A DNA stretch of 64,000 nucleotides from Cycas panzhihuaensis (GCA_023213395.1 CM041465.1:182907741-182971740); one strand, 5' to 3'. Positions 36,050 through 49,227 are shown, counted from the first letter of the stretch. Numbers and translations: made by a program. Notes: a model not told the origin generated them from the sequence alone.

Positions 36050-37140
36050 AAGACCCTTAAATTACTCATTACGAGATTTCTTCTTATCTAAGCCTCCTCT
36101 AACATCTATTCGTTATTGCTTTTGTGGAGCTTCTATTGGTTAGATATATTGCACTCTTGATTGCTTCTCTCTAAAATAAATTTGCAAGGCTCTTAACTTT
36201 AAGCATGCCCTTAGCTTTCTCCACTAAAGTTTTATTCATCCTTTTAGCAATTCCATTCTATTGATAGCTCATGGGAGGTAGAAAATTGTATTCTTATACC
36301 TTGTTATTTATAAAATAAATTAAATTCTTTAGATGCATACTTTCCCCCATTATCTAACCTCAAGATCTTAAACTTCTTCTTCATTTCATTTTCAACTTCA
36401 TGTTTGAACTTTTTAAAAGATTTTAAAGGTTTGCGATTTGTTTATTAGATAGTATACTGAAGATTTTCTTGGGAAGCCATCAATGGTGGTCATAAAGTAC
36501 AAGGATATTCTAAGTGAATGTGTATTTATTAGACCACAGAGATTAAAATGGTTTAAGTTCTAAATTACTTATGGATTTCCAAGCATTCTCTTATTCAAAC
36601 TTATCCCTATGTTACTTTCCTATTATATATGTTTCACATAAGCATCTATCAATGTCCATTTTAGGTAAATAATGCATTGTATTTAGCTTAAACACCAAAT
36701 TAAGATTGTTATAGTTTAAGTAACTCGCTCTTTCATGCCAAAGTTGGTCACTTGTTGTTGCATTACGAAATAAGGCTTTAGAGATTATAGGCTTCACCAT
36801 TAATTGGTAAAGGCCATCATCTTCCTTTGCAATAATAATAGCTTAGTTTCTTATGAGGAGCTTCATATTTTGGAATAAGACACTCATGTTTTAGTCTTCA
36901 ATTTAACTAAGAGAAAGTTACTTGTCAATCCTAGCATCAACAAGACATCACTTGTAAGGAATCTTTTTTATCATGCATAATTATTGGTACTTTACCAATT
37001 TCATTCATTGATAAGGTGTGATTAGTTTTAAAAGCCATAGTTTCACCCTCAATTTGTTTGGTATCTTCTAGCCACTCTATTTTTTTGGTCATGTGGTGAG
37101 TTGCATTTGAGTCAATAACCTACATGTATTGTATGTCATA
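36050..37140 (-). pseudogene. E9 protease and integrase remnants
   Basis: The protease site near 37105-37113 reads VIDSNATHHMTKK, with Asn replacing the Gly of DSG. The pre-integrase finger at 36612-36800 reads LWHERASYLNYNNLNLVFKL and CLCETYIIGK. The integrase core follows: FDLRLDNGGKYASKEF near 36370 (second aspartate) and NGIAKRMNKTLVEKAKGML near 36230 (glutamate region; the family Glu before R is Lys). EAIKSAIYLTNRSSTKAI follows at about 36150. Stops punctuate it throughout. Confidence 0.82.
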
Positions 37141-37369
37141 TTTGGAATGATATGCAACTATAAACAAATATCTGTCCTTATATTTTTAGTGGCCTCCATG
37201 GCCATATCTTTGTATATATTATCATGTATATCCTACATGTCCTTGTACTCCACTTGGATCCTATTTCATCATGTCAAACTTCTTTTTTATGTAGTATTTT
37301 AGCATGTGGTTAAACTTTCATATTAAAAACAATTAGGCATTTTAGACCCCTTAGAGAATTCTCTATTAG

Positions 37370-38185
37370 TTTGAAGTTCATATTCTTCAATCTTATTTCA
37401 GTAGTTTAGATGTTGTACAAAGAGACATTTGCCTTTAAACTTGGTTGCATATGCCCCCAAAGATTCACCATTTCTATTCCTTTAGTTAGTTGTTTATATT
37501 GTAGTAGAAAACTTTTTAACTCATTAAAAGGTTTTGTGTCTACCATGGTTAGAGTTAAAATAAAGTTCTCATAGTCTTTGGGAATACTTTTTAAAAGTGT
37601 TAATGACAAGGTCTTTAATAGTTATAGATTTACCTATTGTGGAGAGTTGGTTCTTAATTTCATTTATATTTTGTATGTGATTTGTTATGGACTTAACGAA
37701 ATTTGACTATACAATTGAGTTTTTCATGATAGAACCCTTGCATCATCCTTGTGTCTAAATAAATTAGTAATAAAATCTCAAGTATCTATAGATGTTATTG
37801 CATCTTGAATATTTTAAATAATATTTCCACTCACAGCGAGGTTAAAGAATGATGATGCAATTGTACTTTTTAAATCAAATTGTGTTTATGTAGTAACACT
37901 AGTGGTATCTCTTATAATAGTGCCATCAACATAAGTCCATAGATCATTTATAATCATTACATTTCTTTTACTTGTTTGCATGATGTATAGTTCTCAATTC
38001 CTATGAGAATTTTTGTGATTGCATTTAGCATGCTTATAGCCACTTGTTAGTGCATTTTTTAACCCAAAAATTAGAAAGCAAGATTGATCTATAAGGTGTG
38101 TCATGCTTTCCCCATTCAACTCTAATAATGCATTATTCTTCCAACTAAATTTAGTAACTTTTAAGATGGAAATCTTAGAGGGCAT
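37370..38185 (-). pseudogene. E9 gag remnant
   Basis: The segment at 37406-37609 reads LTLLKSIPKDYENFILTLTM and LKSFLLQYKQLTKGIEM, the UBN2-type gag core. 37994-38185 is the upstream portion (LIFGLKNALTSGYKHAKCNH), with the initiation region not securely placed. Stops separate the parts and no clear zinc knuckle remains. Confidence 0.7.
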
Positions 38186-38300
38186 AGGGCATATTGTGTT
38201 TTCCCTAGAGGTTTCATCTTTGATAATTCTCTATTTTATGAAATAAGTTTTCCAAGTATCAAATTTAAAGATTTTATCAAGTCTTTAATGCTACATACTT

Positions 38301-39351
38301 GATATGTTCCTTATCCATGAGTTTTTTTAATGGAAAATAAGAAAAAAAGGTATAGTGATCTTCTTACAAGAAAATTTAAAAATGATTGAAACAACCTGAC
38401 AAGAATACATAAATACCAAACAAGCATTACTCAGTCTAAGTATAGCATAAACTAAATTATTATATTAACTTTTGTTCTTTATTTTTCTTTAGTCACTCCA
38501 TAGGGTATAAGAAAACCATGTGACTACTTTTAATTTCAAGAAAATTACAAATACAACTAAAAACATTTTCAAAAAGTTTAAAACAATTATGGAGATAGAA
38601 TTTGACTGAGCCCTTTCCCAACATGTGATCACATGCAAAATTCACTTGGGGGCTTAACTAGATTTCCATAGAATTGGCCTTTATTCCTTTGCTTGCTTAT
38701 GCCTGCATTCTACAATTTCAAATGGCAATCAAGTTTAGGATAGTGTCCCTCGACTCGATGCTCAGTAAGTGTGTTTCAATTGGTGCCCCCTTTGCAAGTT
38801 CTTTCTTTTGATGGCTATTGTTGTGAGACATCCTTCACTAGGATAGACACTAGCAAAGCCTCACCCAAGCTCCTATTCCTTGCCTCACATCTCCCTTTGT
38901 GGGTTGTGCCTTCTATTAGACCCTGCTCATGGCCTTTGAGATACATTGCTCCTACTACATTAGATGCCCTCCTTGAGCCTTTCGCTTTTTAAACTTGGAA
39001 AAAAAGAAGAAAGAAATAAGAAATAAATAACAACAAAATATCTCATGGGTTCTATTGTGACATGCCTTGTTATGGGTCAAGATTGAGATGCCATGTAGAC
39101 ACCCCTTCAACATGCCTTTGTATTATTTGCTTTGCATTGCCTTACCATAGGTTTTATTTTGATAGATGCCCCTTCACGGGCCTATGACTTCTTCATGCCC
39201 CTTGATTGAGTTCCATGCGATCTGACAATTCTATATAGAAGCCACATCCGACTTCAGTGCAATATTAACACTGTGGAAGCAAAAAAAAAAACCTATATAA
39301 TAAATGCTAGTAGACAGGAATACTCATAACAATCATCCTTTCTCACAAGAC

Positions 39352-39412
<61 letters not shown>

Positions 39413-39600
39413 CAAAGTATATTATTCTATTAAACATTTATTAGCTTGTATTATATATACATAAGCATTATCCAAAAGGTATGCGAAATCGTCAACCCAA
39501 AATGTCTACAAACAACAGAACAATACAACAAATATACAAAAATTTGTAATGAAAATTTTAAAGAAATTAGAAGAAATCTTTAATAAGGAAGTTAGATGAA
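38301..39600. other. Spacer with (AT)n microsatellite
   Basis: No gene recognised. A long AT dinucleotide run occupies about 39353-39410. A short frame at 38771-38992 shows no family features. Confidence 0.5.
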
Positions 39601-41475
39601 TCTTTGACGATGCAAGAAACATTGTCTCTAAATGTGGTAACTTTTATACCACCATGTTATCACATGAACATTACTCTCTAGGGTTGCTCATCAAGTCACC
39701 TAGCCACAAAATTGTGATACTAAACCAAGCAAGCATTCCAATGTCTAATAATACAAAAGATAGGTTTGATGACACCCAACTTTATTACAATAGTCATTTT
39801 GTAGAATTGCAAAGGTTATTTGAGATTAGAGATCCTTGAGAAAAGCTAAGAGCTTCAACACTATCTCAAATAGTTGACATCAAGCATTTCAAAGTTAACC
39901 TAGAGTTCAATACATCATTCTATCAAAATTATGATAAAGAATATAAGGAACTACAGAAGTAATATATCGAAAACTAGAACATTATAAAGCTCAAATTGAT
40001 TTCTATGATTATGTATGATATGAGTGTGGATCACCAACCTACATATTCGTTAACAAGAAATTATGTAAGGCAGAGCACACATAAGAGTACCTATCAAAGA
40101 TGAAACAAACATGGAATTGTACTTGAAGTACCTAGATGAAAACATATCTATGCATAAGATATGCTTATTTGAGGAATATATGTTAGATTTCGAGGCCATT
40201 CCTCTAATCAACATGGAAGAATGACAGAAGCAAACTATGAATAAGTATGCAGAACAAGAGAAAATAGAAATACATAAAGGATGGCTTAACACAACTTCAC
40301 ATCTACAACGGAAGACATTATATGTCTAACACCATCTTTGGAGCAGTATGGATCAACTTATAATTCACATATTAAAGATTATATATCAGAAGTTGCATTA
40401 GTCTTAGTAACAAATTTGTCTCTTAAGCATCTCAACTAAGTCCTAAGAACTATTATACCAAAAATGTATAAGAGCATCACCTAATCTATACAACAACAAC
40501 AACAACAACTTATCTAGATGAAGCATACAAGCAACAATCGAATAAAAACTATAAGCAACCTAGTGCATATCTATTATCTAATATAATTATCGAATGGAAG
40601 ACACCATGGCAACAAATTTCTAACAATCTGCTTGGGAATTGGAACCTACGACAACTCATAGCCCATCGAATTACTACTCAATGACATAAGGTTGATCAAG
40701 ACAACATTCTCCTATTTGTAAGAGGCAATCTTTGGCCGTCATTTCTCAAATATGCTTCAAGGGCAATGCATTTGAAGATGGGGGATGGGGGTTATTGTTA
40801 TGTACCTAATCAATGATTATCCTTAACTAATTATTATTTATTTATGAAAAGGTATGCCGATAGGTCATACATCCTCATAAAATGACACCATACATGTCTA
40901 TATATGTGTGGTGACTGTAAATTGAATATCATTTGTTTATTAATCAATTATCCATCCATGGACTTATCTTTCAAGGCTCTTCAAGTGATCTCGGAAATTA
41001 ACCCCTCTGATCGACAAAGCATTCCTCAAGTCATCTATGATTTATCCATTTGGATCACCACTAGGGAGATATATGTGGTGGCTCCAATAATTTCAAAAAC
41101 ATCATGTTTCATGGATAAAATTAAAGGATTGTTTTTAGAAATACATGATATCAATTAAAATATAAGGAAATTTAGATAACATGTTCGATTTGAAAAAATG
41201 GAGAAGGAAGTGGAACAAAAATGTTATACTATTTCAACCTCTAGTGTAGAGAAGTAATATTGCCAACTACCCAAACCTAGTAGTCAAGAAGAATTCCAAA
41301 CTAAGGAAGCATAGCTAACAACAACATTTATATTAGAATATCTTAATGTAATATAGAACCTAAAAAATGTCTAGATAATAAGCTCGGGCATACAAGGGAG
41401 GACAAAGTAGTTAAAACAAAGAAGTTAAAAATACAAAAGATCAACATTAAAACCAAACAAGATCCATGTACGATA

Positions 41476-41820
41476 ATGATAAGGAGTTATTGGGATATGA
41501 CTACTATATCCCATTCAAAATATCTCTTTCAAGAATATAAAGATGCCCTTGCATGGTCATATAAGGATTTAAAAGAAATACCCCTAGAGTTAGGAGTTTG
41601 CAATATTGAGGTAGTGGATGGGGCAAAACTAGTGTGTTACAAGCCATATCAAAGGAACCCTAAATTTAAAGTGAATGGCAAATGTTTTAGTGCAGTGGTC
41701 ATTACAAAGAAAAATAATGAAAAACTCCACATACATGTCAACTTTAAGTTGCTAAATAAATTTACCAAGAAGAATTCCATTTCCATTGTCATTTACAAAG
41801 AGCAAACTTTTAGAAAGTAG
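41476..41820 (+). pseudogene. E4 reverse transcriptase, N-terminal piece
   Basis: An open frame of 114 codons reads LFQEYKDALAWSYKDLKEIP, the fingers region preceding the gypsy polymerase core. AVVITKKNNEKLHIHVNFKL and LNKFTKKNSI follow, matching the family PxKKxGxxRxCxDYxxLN pattern. The usual linker containing PVxYxxWVSP-type text is deleted, shortening the domain. No YxDD box follows. Confidence 0.85.
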
Positions 41821-42630
41821 CCAAGAGTCAAGTATATGTCATTGACAAATTTAGCAAATATAATCCAAACTAGTAATAAGACTAAAATGAGCAATCAAAA
41901 AACCAATAATTTGTTCATAGGACTGAGTTAAAGGGGCTAGATGTTATTTCTAAGAGAGGTAAGAATTAAGATTAAAGCTCACTAAGCACATTCATTATTG
42001 TGAATAACCATTAAATATATCTAAATAGATAAAATTATTTATTTGGGATGGGCTAGGCTAGATTTGATATGGAGCCCTGGTCTTTGGTTTTGTAGCCAAA
42101 GAAGGAATTTTGAAAACAAATATTTATTTGAAAAAAGAAAAGAAAGAACATAATTTGAAATGTGCCAATGTTTGCCATATAAATGAAGTCCAATTTAAAT
42201 CTTCGATGCCTCACCTCAAACTAATTATGCTATTTTGGTATTATACACAACAATACTTGACAAAGTAGCATAATATTACTTGTAGCACATATGAGGTAAA
42301 ATGGTTGATTGGTTTGTGAACCACTTCATTTTGTTGATCATTAATCCTACCTCATAAAAGTTATTACTTTCAATCGTAAAAGAATACCATACACACCGCA
42401 CTTAGGCACTTGGACATGCCAATTCCTCAAGACTATTAACAAATTTATTAATTCAATAGGTGTAAGTGCCTTGTCCACTTTTAATTCAATGGCATATACA
42501 TATTACTATTAGCAAGTTACTACACTCTGCATAAGTTATTACTTTCCATACCTAATGCTCAAAGCTTTTGTCATTTCCCATCATAAACAACATCATGAAT
42601 GTTCATCCATTTTAAATATTAGAAAGAATT

Positions 42631-42743
42631 CTATTCCACAACCTTTTGGCGTGGTTGAACATCAAAGGACATTTCAACTAACCCAGTTATGCCTGCTGTT
42701 ATTGTTTGACCTGCCTTCACAGGGCCAACTCCTGGTGGAGTAC
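42631..42743 (-). pseudogene. Terminal exon of a fumarylacetoacetate hydrolase family gene
   Basis: Reading leftwards from 42743, the frame gives GTPPGVGPVKAGQTITAGIT and then GLVEMSFDVQPRQ, ending at a TAG (42631-42633). This is the C-terminal signature of plant FAHD1-like acylpyruvase/fumarylacetoacetate hydrolase proteins, whose enzymes cleave C-C bonds in dicarbonyl substrates. The exon is preceded on the minus strand by TTTTTGTTCTAG, a proper splice acceptor with its pyrimidine tract, so genomic DNA rather than a processed cDNA was the source. I found no upstream exons within about 1 kb. It lies within gypsy relic E4, so it is probably a captured or displaced fragment. Confidence 0.75.
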
Positions 42744-44839
42744 CTAGAACAAAAACAACACCAATAATATGCAAATAAAGAGTGAGGATACAAGGAAGAG
42801 AGATCCATAAACATTTAGATAACAATGCAATGCTAGCGAAGCATTGCTGGTTTACAATTCCACCGGCTTCAACAAAACCTTCAATAGTTTTATTTGTAGA
42901 AATGCCATTTATATACCTCATGTATGCAAATCACAAATCAACCAATTCATGCCTAACAAACACGCATGAAATATTCTTCACAAAATGCAAATACCTAAGA
43001 TGTTCTAAATTCATGGCCACAAGCTTAACCATAATTTTTTTTCTTAGAACACTTTATATTGATCAAAAGCTAAATGAGCTAAAAGGTAAACAATATTAAG
43101 AACTCCGAAACAAGAAGTTATTGCACACTATCTATTCACAATACAAAGTAGTAATAGGTAAGGAAGTAGTAATAGATTACACCTGTGTGGTGTTTATTGT
43201 CTTAGAAGTGTCTATAATCTTGATACCCTTATTTCATTCTAGAGGCCTCATATTAGGTTGTTAGAAGTCATTTATTTCTTCCATACATTTGAGTTCTAGA
43301 GAATATTCTAAAAACTAGGAAATCATAGTTAAAGGTATGCAAATTTGTTGAAGTATGGCTTTTGGCCATTATACATGTTTAAGAGGAAGTTACTTTCCAT
43401 AATCAAATAGTCAATAAATGTACTTATTGATTGAATGATAACATCAACAAAAATCCTACCTTTTCAAAGGCTAGTTAAACTTGTGTAAATAAGACCTAAT
43501 GTAAACTCAATGGGTAATACCTATGAGTTAGCTAATGCAAGGATTAGTTCGCAACGATGATCAATGACAAATATCCACATAACATTCAAAAAAGAAATAT
43601 AGAATCTTTTGTAAGAAAGAAAGAGATGTTTATATGGGAGAACATTTAATATATGAGCATTTATGTCGATGAATTTAAAAGCAATTCCTCTTATGCCTGA
43701 TGCATATGATGATATTATAATACTCAACACACACAAAATCTCAATTGTCCAGACTAGATATTGAACTTTAGTGTTAGAATTAATGTTTATAGTATTAGGG
43801 TTATAACTTAATATTGTAAGTCTTAATACGTCCTTAGGGCAAGTTTGGTGAGTCATAAAAGCCATCATTCGATAGATGACAAGTGTCTAGGGCAATTATG
43901 TATTCCTTTAATGAATGCATGACAATTGCCAAGGCAATTACAAGTCTATTCAACCATTACCAATCTTGAATTATATTTAGATTTATATTGTAGATTGTAC
44001 ATAATATTGAGAATTCATAATGAATTTGAAAATTTTGAAAGTAGACCAATTCTACAAGGAAAACTTAGAGTGCAATTATGTTCTTGGCTTATTTTAATTT
44101 ACTCACATTTTAATATTAGAGCCAATTCATGAGAGATGAACTAGATTCAATAATGTTCTAAGTGCAACTCATTGTTGGGGTTTGTAGAGATGCAGTGCAA
44201 ATTTCTAAAATTCAAGTTTTTTGTAGCTAGAGAGTGAAGTTGCAACTCTAGGGCATCATTAAATGCCATGTATGTTGTGGTATTAAGTTAATTAAAAAAA
44301 TTATTGTGGAAATCTTCTTTAGTTGAGTATTGGTTTCGCATATTACTATGGTGATCACGATTTGCTTAAAGTAGGGGTAGGTTTACTATGGGCTTGTAGT
44401 GCCCATCTGAATCTTGTTTAAATTTCAAATTCAAATTGAAAAGGTTGATGATGGGTTTAATGTTAGACCAAAATTTCAAAATTCAAAAGAATCTTGAATA
44501 CCAACAGTGGACCGAAAACACTAAATGTAGCTCACACAAAATTGAGAAGGGGACTGAGCACATAATTGTGAGACATCTAGGGAAAAAATGCCCACATGAA
44601 AGAATGAACACAAGGCTAAGTAGGGGGCATGTCCATAATCATTTATTATGGAATGTCAAGGGGTAGACAAACAAAAGTAGGGATTGTGGGGCAAAAACCA
44701 CAAAGGGCAGACTTGTGAACACTACATTTAGAACCTAGATATGAACACTGAACACAGAGGGCTAGGTGACATTCAAACTCAAAGCCAAACCATTGTGATT
44801 GAGAGTGGCATGTGAGGGAGTTATTAGAGGACATGGAAG

Positions 44840-45565
44840 CAAAGAAGCAACTTGGAGAAAGATCCTTAATGCAGCGCTATGGTGACCAGCTATATTCAAG
44901 GACACATGCAAATAGGTAGAGGATTATGATGTTTGTCTAAGGGTAGGGAAGCTCCACTACCAGGATTTTCAACCCTTAAGCCCATATTTCTAAAAGCCCC
45001 ATTAAAGAAGTGGCGACTAGATTTCATTAGTTGTATTCATCCTGCAACTCATTGTTCCCAAGGACATTACATCGTGGTGACCATTGGCTATACGACCAAG
45101 CGGATGGAGGAATGACTTCTACATCACACCGATGCTCACAACACAATAAGGATCATTTATGAAGTTATTATCACAAGATTTCACTGTCAAATGGAGTTAG
45201 TCAATGACTAAAGATCTCATTTACTAAACAAAGTGATTGAAGAGCTTACATCAACTTTCTCAATTAGCCATTGCAAGTCTACACATTACTATCCCCAAGT
45301 GAATGGACAAGTTGAGAGCTCTAACAAGATAAATGATAATTGTTTACAAAAGGTTTGTGATATTAGAAGAGAGAATTTGGTAGAAAAGTTACCTTCAATA
45401 CTACTAGTATTATGCATGACCTATAAGAGATCAACAGGACAAACGCCATTCCACCTAGTATATGGAATGGAAGCCATAGTGGCATTATCAATTTGAAATA
45501 CCAAGCATTCATATTGTATTGCATGCTAACTTGATGATGAGGACTCATTAAGAGAACAACTCCTT
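44840..45565 (+). pseudogene. E4 integrase, first part
   Basis: The H2C2 zinc domain trace (TWRKILNAALW, then VEDYDVCLR) lies at 44850-44940. The core follows: LKKWRLDFISCIHPATHC near 45005 with the first aspartate, a middle segment near 45165-45240 (ITRFHCQMELVND, stop, RSHLLNKVIEELT) with the second, and THYYPQVNGQVESSNKINDN near 45285 with the glutamate region. TYKRSTGQTPFHLVYGMEAI follows. Stops are few for such an old element. The domain is cut at 45565 by E6; its C-terminus is at 55309-55540. Confidence 0.9.
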
Positions 45566-46432
45566 TGTTGACTTCTTATCTCCCTTGTTGAGATATTCAC
45601 TTGTTAAGGATCACTATTCATTAGTCTAGTTAGGGTTGGTCAACATGATTATAAGACTATGTCACACATACAATCAATGGATCATCATAACATGATCATT
45701 ATTTCATCACACTAGTTTTAAGTCATCATGCATTCCTCATATGATCAATTTCCATCCACAAATTACACAAGATTCTACATAACTCTTTATTTTATTAAGC
45801 AATATCACAAGTGCATTCAGTTCTAGAGCATATCACTGCATACATTCTGGCTGAACTCACAATGCTTTGTTACACATGCGTTCCATATATTCTAGAATGG
45901 ATTATAATATGGAATGCCTCATTTTATGCACTGAATTAGATACCACATAATGAATGACTTGGTTTTCACCATTGGAATGGTGAGAAAAGTACCATTAAAT
46001 ACCCCTTTTTTTTGTGTCCTTTGGGTGAATGGTTATGACCCATGGTCATAACCATTCCCTTTCATAACAAACGTACCCTTTCACTTAACACATGATTACA
46101 ATCACTAATCAGTGTCTTCCTTGTCCATACGTTTGTACATGTGTGTGTGTCCTTGTTGACGTCATCAGATTGGGTGTGTTTAGGTCCATTCTAGGTATGC
46201 GTACCCTTCTATGCATACCGCATGCGTACCTATATATACACATACCATTTGAGTACATACCCTGAAATGCATACCCCGAGAGTCCTTTTCTTGGATTTGT
46301 CTTGATTTCTGTCATGTGTACCTTTATATGGTCTACCAATTATGCATACCTTCATTCTCCATGTCAATACAAGTATGCATTCCTAGTTTTCCATGGTCTA
46401 GAGTGTCATACATACCAAAAATAACTCCAACA
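45566..46432 (-). repeat. E6 3' LTR
   Basis: 867 bp, TGTTGACTTCTTATC to ATAACTCCAACA on the plus strand. It aligns with E7's LTR at 61800-62740 (the same TGTTGACTTC start and CCAACA end), with E8's LTR and with 55045-55303. On the minus strand a purine-rich AGGATAGA precedes it, the likely polypurine tract (46433-46440). Confidence 0.88.
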
Positions 46433-46471
46433 TCTATCCTAAGTCAACAAAAAGGGTTGAGCATCATTTCT

Positions 46472-46657
46472 TGTCAGAATGCTAAACAAAAGATAGATGA
46501 AGAATGCTTAATGATTAACATTGAGAGCTCAAGTGAATAAATACAATTAGGGTTTATAACTGACCTGTAATCAAAATACCTCTAAATGCCATGTGTCTGT
46601 TGGTTACATATTTGAATATCTAGTCTATGACATAAGATAAAACATTACATTCTAACA
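46472..46657 (-). repeat. E5 3' LTR
   Basis: TGTCAGAATGCTAAAC to ACATTCTAACA, matching 51418-51601 nearly throughout. Confidence 0.92.
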
Positions 46658-46666
46658 CCCTCTCTT
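46658..46666 (-). promoter_or_regulatory. E5 polypurine tract
   Basis: AAGAGAGGG on the minus strand directly abuts the 3' LTR. Confidence 0.8.
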
Positions 46667-46679
46667 AATGTTTTATCCT

Positions 46680-48110
46680 ATTAAACCTATTTCATCCCTA
46701 AGTATTTGGAATTTGTCTTTTCCAAGTGGTTTGGTTAATATGTCAACCACCTATTTATCTGTAGGACAATAGACAAGATCCACTTCTTTGTTTTGGACCT
46801 TTTCTCTAATAAAGTGATGTTGAACCTCTATGTGTATGGTTCAGGTGTGAAATATATGATTCTTGGTGAGTTTAATGGTACTTTAATTGTTGCAGTGAAG
46901 TATGGTTGCTTCCTTTTGAGGCTCTTCAAATCACTCAAAAGTTGTCTGAACCATACCACTTTAGTGGTTGCATGGACAGTTGATTTGTACTCAGCTTCTG
47001 TGGATGATAATGCTACAATGGCTTGTTTTTTGCTGCTCCAAGATATTGGTGAAGATCCTAAGAAGAAGCAATGTTTGTTGGTTGACTTCCTTTGTTCTTT
47101 ACCACTTGCCTAGCTTGAATCACAAAATCCTGTTAACTGAAGAGATTTTCCTTTTGGAAATACCAGTTTGAACTCTATTGTGCCTTTTAGATATCTCAAG
47201 ATGCTTTTTGCAGCATTCCAGTGTTTTGTTCTTGGGTCATGCATGTATCTTGAAATTAGACCTACAACATATGAGATGTTTGGTCTTGTTGTTGTAAGGT
47301 AGATGAGGCTACCAATGAGTTGCCTGTACAGGGTTGCATTCACATATGGTTCCTTTTCATCCAGAATCAAATTGCAGTTTACTTCTATGGGTGTAGAGCA
47401 AGGATTGCATTCTTTCATACGGAATTTGGCTAGCAAATCTTTAATGTATTTGCTCTGGCAAAGAGAAATTGAATCATTTTGTTGATCAATTTGGATTCCC
47501 AAATAGTAGTTGAGGAGCCCCAGGTTAGTCATTTCAAATTTGCCTTCCAGTTGACTCTTTATGTCTGATATTGATTCTTCATCATCACTAGTGAGAATCA
47601 TGTCATCAACATATACCACCATTATGGTGATTGAACCATTCCTATTTTTTATATATAGACTTGGGTTTGCATTGCTCCTTTGAAAGCCATTAATGCAAAG
47701 ATAATTATCAAGTTTTGCATACCATGCACGAAGAGCCTTTTTCAGTCCATAAAGTGCCTTTTTCAACTTGCAAACAAGGTGCTCTTGCCCTTCTTTGACA
47801 TATCCCTCAAGTTGAGACATAAAAACTTCCTCTTCTAAATCGCCATTTAAGAATGTACTTTTTACATCTAACTGGCATATGTTCCAATTCTTATGTGCTG
47901 CGAGAGCTAAAACTATTCTTACTATGTTTAGTTTGGCTATTGGAGAGAATGTTTCTTCATAATCTACACCTGTTGTTTGGGTATAACCTTTTGCAACTAG
48001 CTTGGCCTTGTATCTTTCTATTTTCTCTTAGAGCCCCCTTTTGATTTTGTATACCCATTTGCAATTTACAACTGATTTGTTGGAAGGCAACTCAACCAGT
48101 TTCCACATTT
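46680..48110 (-). pseudogene. E5 reverse transcriptase and RNase H, nearly intact
   Basis: From about 48110 one frame runs through the whole reverse transcriptase with a single stop near 48030. It includes YKAKLVAKGYTQTTGVDYEE, LDVKSTFLNGDLEEEVFMSQ and KLKKALYGLKKALRAWYAKL. The catalytic YVDDM is intact at 47599-47613, and FEMTNLGLLNYYLGIQI and YRQLIGSLIYLTTTRPNISY follow. The part at 47110-47820 is open for 236 codons. RNase H (FCDSS, stop, then SPISWSSKKQAIVALSSTEAEY with the catalytic Glu, 46980-47110) has at least one stop. This is the best preserved pol in the window. Confidence 0.93.
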
Positions 48111-48535
48111 GATTTTTTATTATGGATTCTAGCTCAATGTCCATGGCTTTCCTCCATTCGGAATGTTCCTTTACTTCAGTAAATAATTCTAGTTCTACTT
48201 GACTGAATAGGGCTTTTGGTTTTTGGCTTCTTATTTTGTGGGAAAGAATTTCACTTTTTCCTTCCTCTATGGTTTTGAGGTACTATTTGGGAACCCTCTT
48301 TTCCTATTTGTCTTCTTTAGTCCTTGATTCTTCTGGAGAGACTTCTGCTTCTTGAGGAGTAGAGCCTAAAACAGATTCTTTAGAGATTTCTTCTATAGTT
48401 ATACCTAACTCTTCCCGAAAGAGTATCAGGAATGGCTATCTGAGGTGTTTTCTCTATCATTGGAATTGGCCTTATACTTTCTTCCTTGTCTTCTTCATTA
48501 AAGACAACATCCCTGTTTACATACACTTTATTTGT

Positions 48536-49225
48536 TTAAGGATCTATGCACTTGTAGGCTTTGGAGTGTTTGTTGTATCGTACCATAATGCATTCTAGAC
48601 ATTTTGACTCTAGCTTTGTCCTTTTTTTGTCTGGTATGTGGACAAAGGCTTGGTTGCCAAATACCTTAAGGTGACTTATATCTGGTTTCCTTCCTGTCCA
48701 AGCTTCCTCTGGAGTAAGATGGTCTACTGTTTTGGTTGGGCTCTTATTTAGTAAGTAGCAGGTTGTGCTAATTGCTTTAGCCCAATATGTTTTTGGAATG
48801 TTTTTACCAATCAACATGTTGCGTGCCATCTCCATGATAACTCTGTTTTTTCTCTCTGCTACCCCGTTCGATTAGGGTGTGTTTGGAGTTGTGAACTACC
48901 TTTGTATCCCTTTGACTTTGCAGTATTCCAAAAACGCTTTGGAAATGTATTCACCTCCACCATCGGATCTTAAGCATTTTATTTTGGGATCTGCCTCCAA
49001 TTCAACCTTGACTTTGAACTCTTTGAACACATCAAAGACTTCTGATTTAGTATGCAAGAAATAAGTCTAGATTTTTTTTGGTTAGATCATCTATGAAAGT
49101 GAGGAAGTATCTGCATCCATTTATGGAATGTGGGGTGAATGGGCCACAAATCAGTATGAACTAATTCTTATTTTTTTTGTGCTCGCCATTTGCTTTCATG
49201 GAATGACAACCTATGTTGTTTGTCG
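48536..49225 (-). pseudogene. E5 integrase, broken
   Basis: The first half (48840-49225) is legible only in shifting frames. It includes the usual LKCLRSDGGGEYISKAF-type second-aspartate region near 48960. The C-terminal half is open for 100 codons at 48536-48835: MARNMLIGKNIPKTYWAKAI, then LLNKSPTKTVDHLTPEEAWT, then HLKVFGNQAFVHIPDKKRTK. The ATG at 48835 is internal, just after the catalytic-glutamate segment. Confidence 0.83.
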
Positions 49226-49227
49226 TA

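Larger units (their letters stand above)
34030..38300 (-). mobile_element. E9: decayed Ty1-copia relic
   Basis: Minus-strand order from right to left is gag, protease, pre-integrase, integrase, reverse transcriptase, RNase H, all broken. No LTR pair or primer site can be recognised. Decay is clearly greater than in E1-E3, so it is older. Confidence 0.85.
39620..45565 (+). mobile_element. E4: Ty3-gypsy relic, left part
   Basis: Plus-strand gypsy element, very old. The reverse-transcriptase N-terminus is at 41476-41820 and the integrase at 44840-45565. The integrase then stops abruptly where E6 begins and resumes at 55309. Open fragments at 39654-39839, 40100-40300 and 40904-41158 may be gag or protease remnants but carry no motif I recognise. 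Between 41830 and 44800 the rest of reverse transcriptase and RNase H is not legible and a host-gene fragment is present, so the region is rearranged. Confidence 0.78.

Noticed and set aside
46793-47113. 106-codon plus-strand frame
   Set aside because: Antisense to E5 RNase H, where the SSTEAEY motif is in frame on the minus strand.
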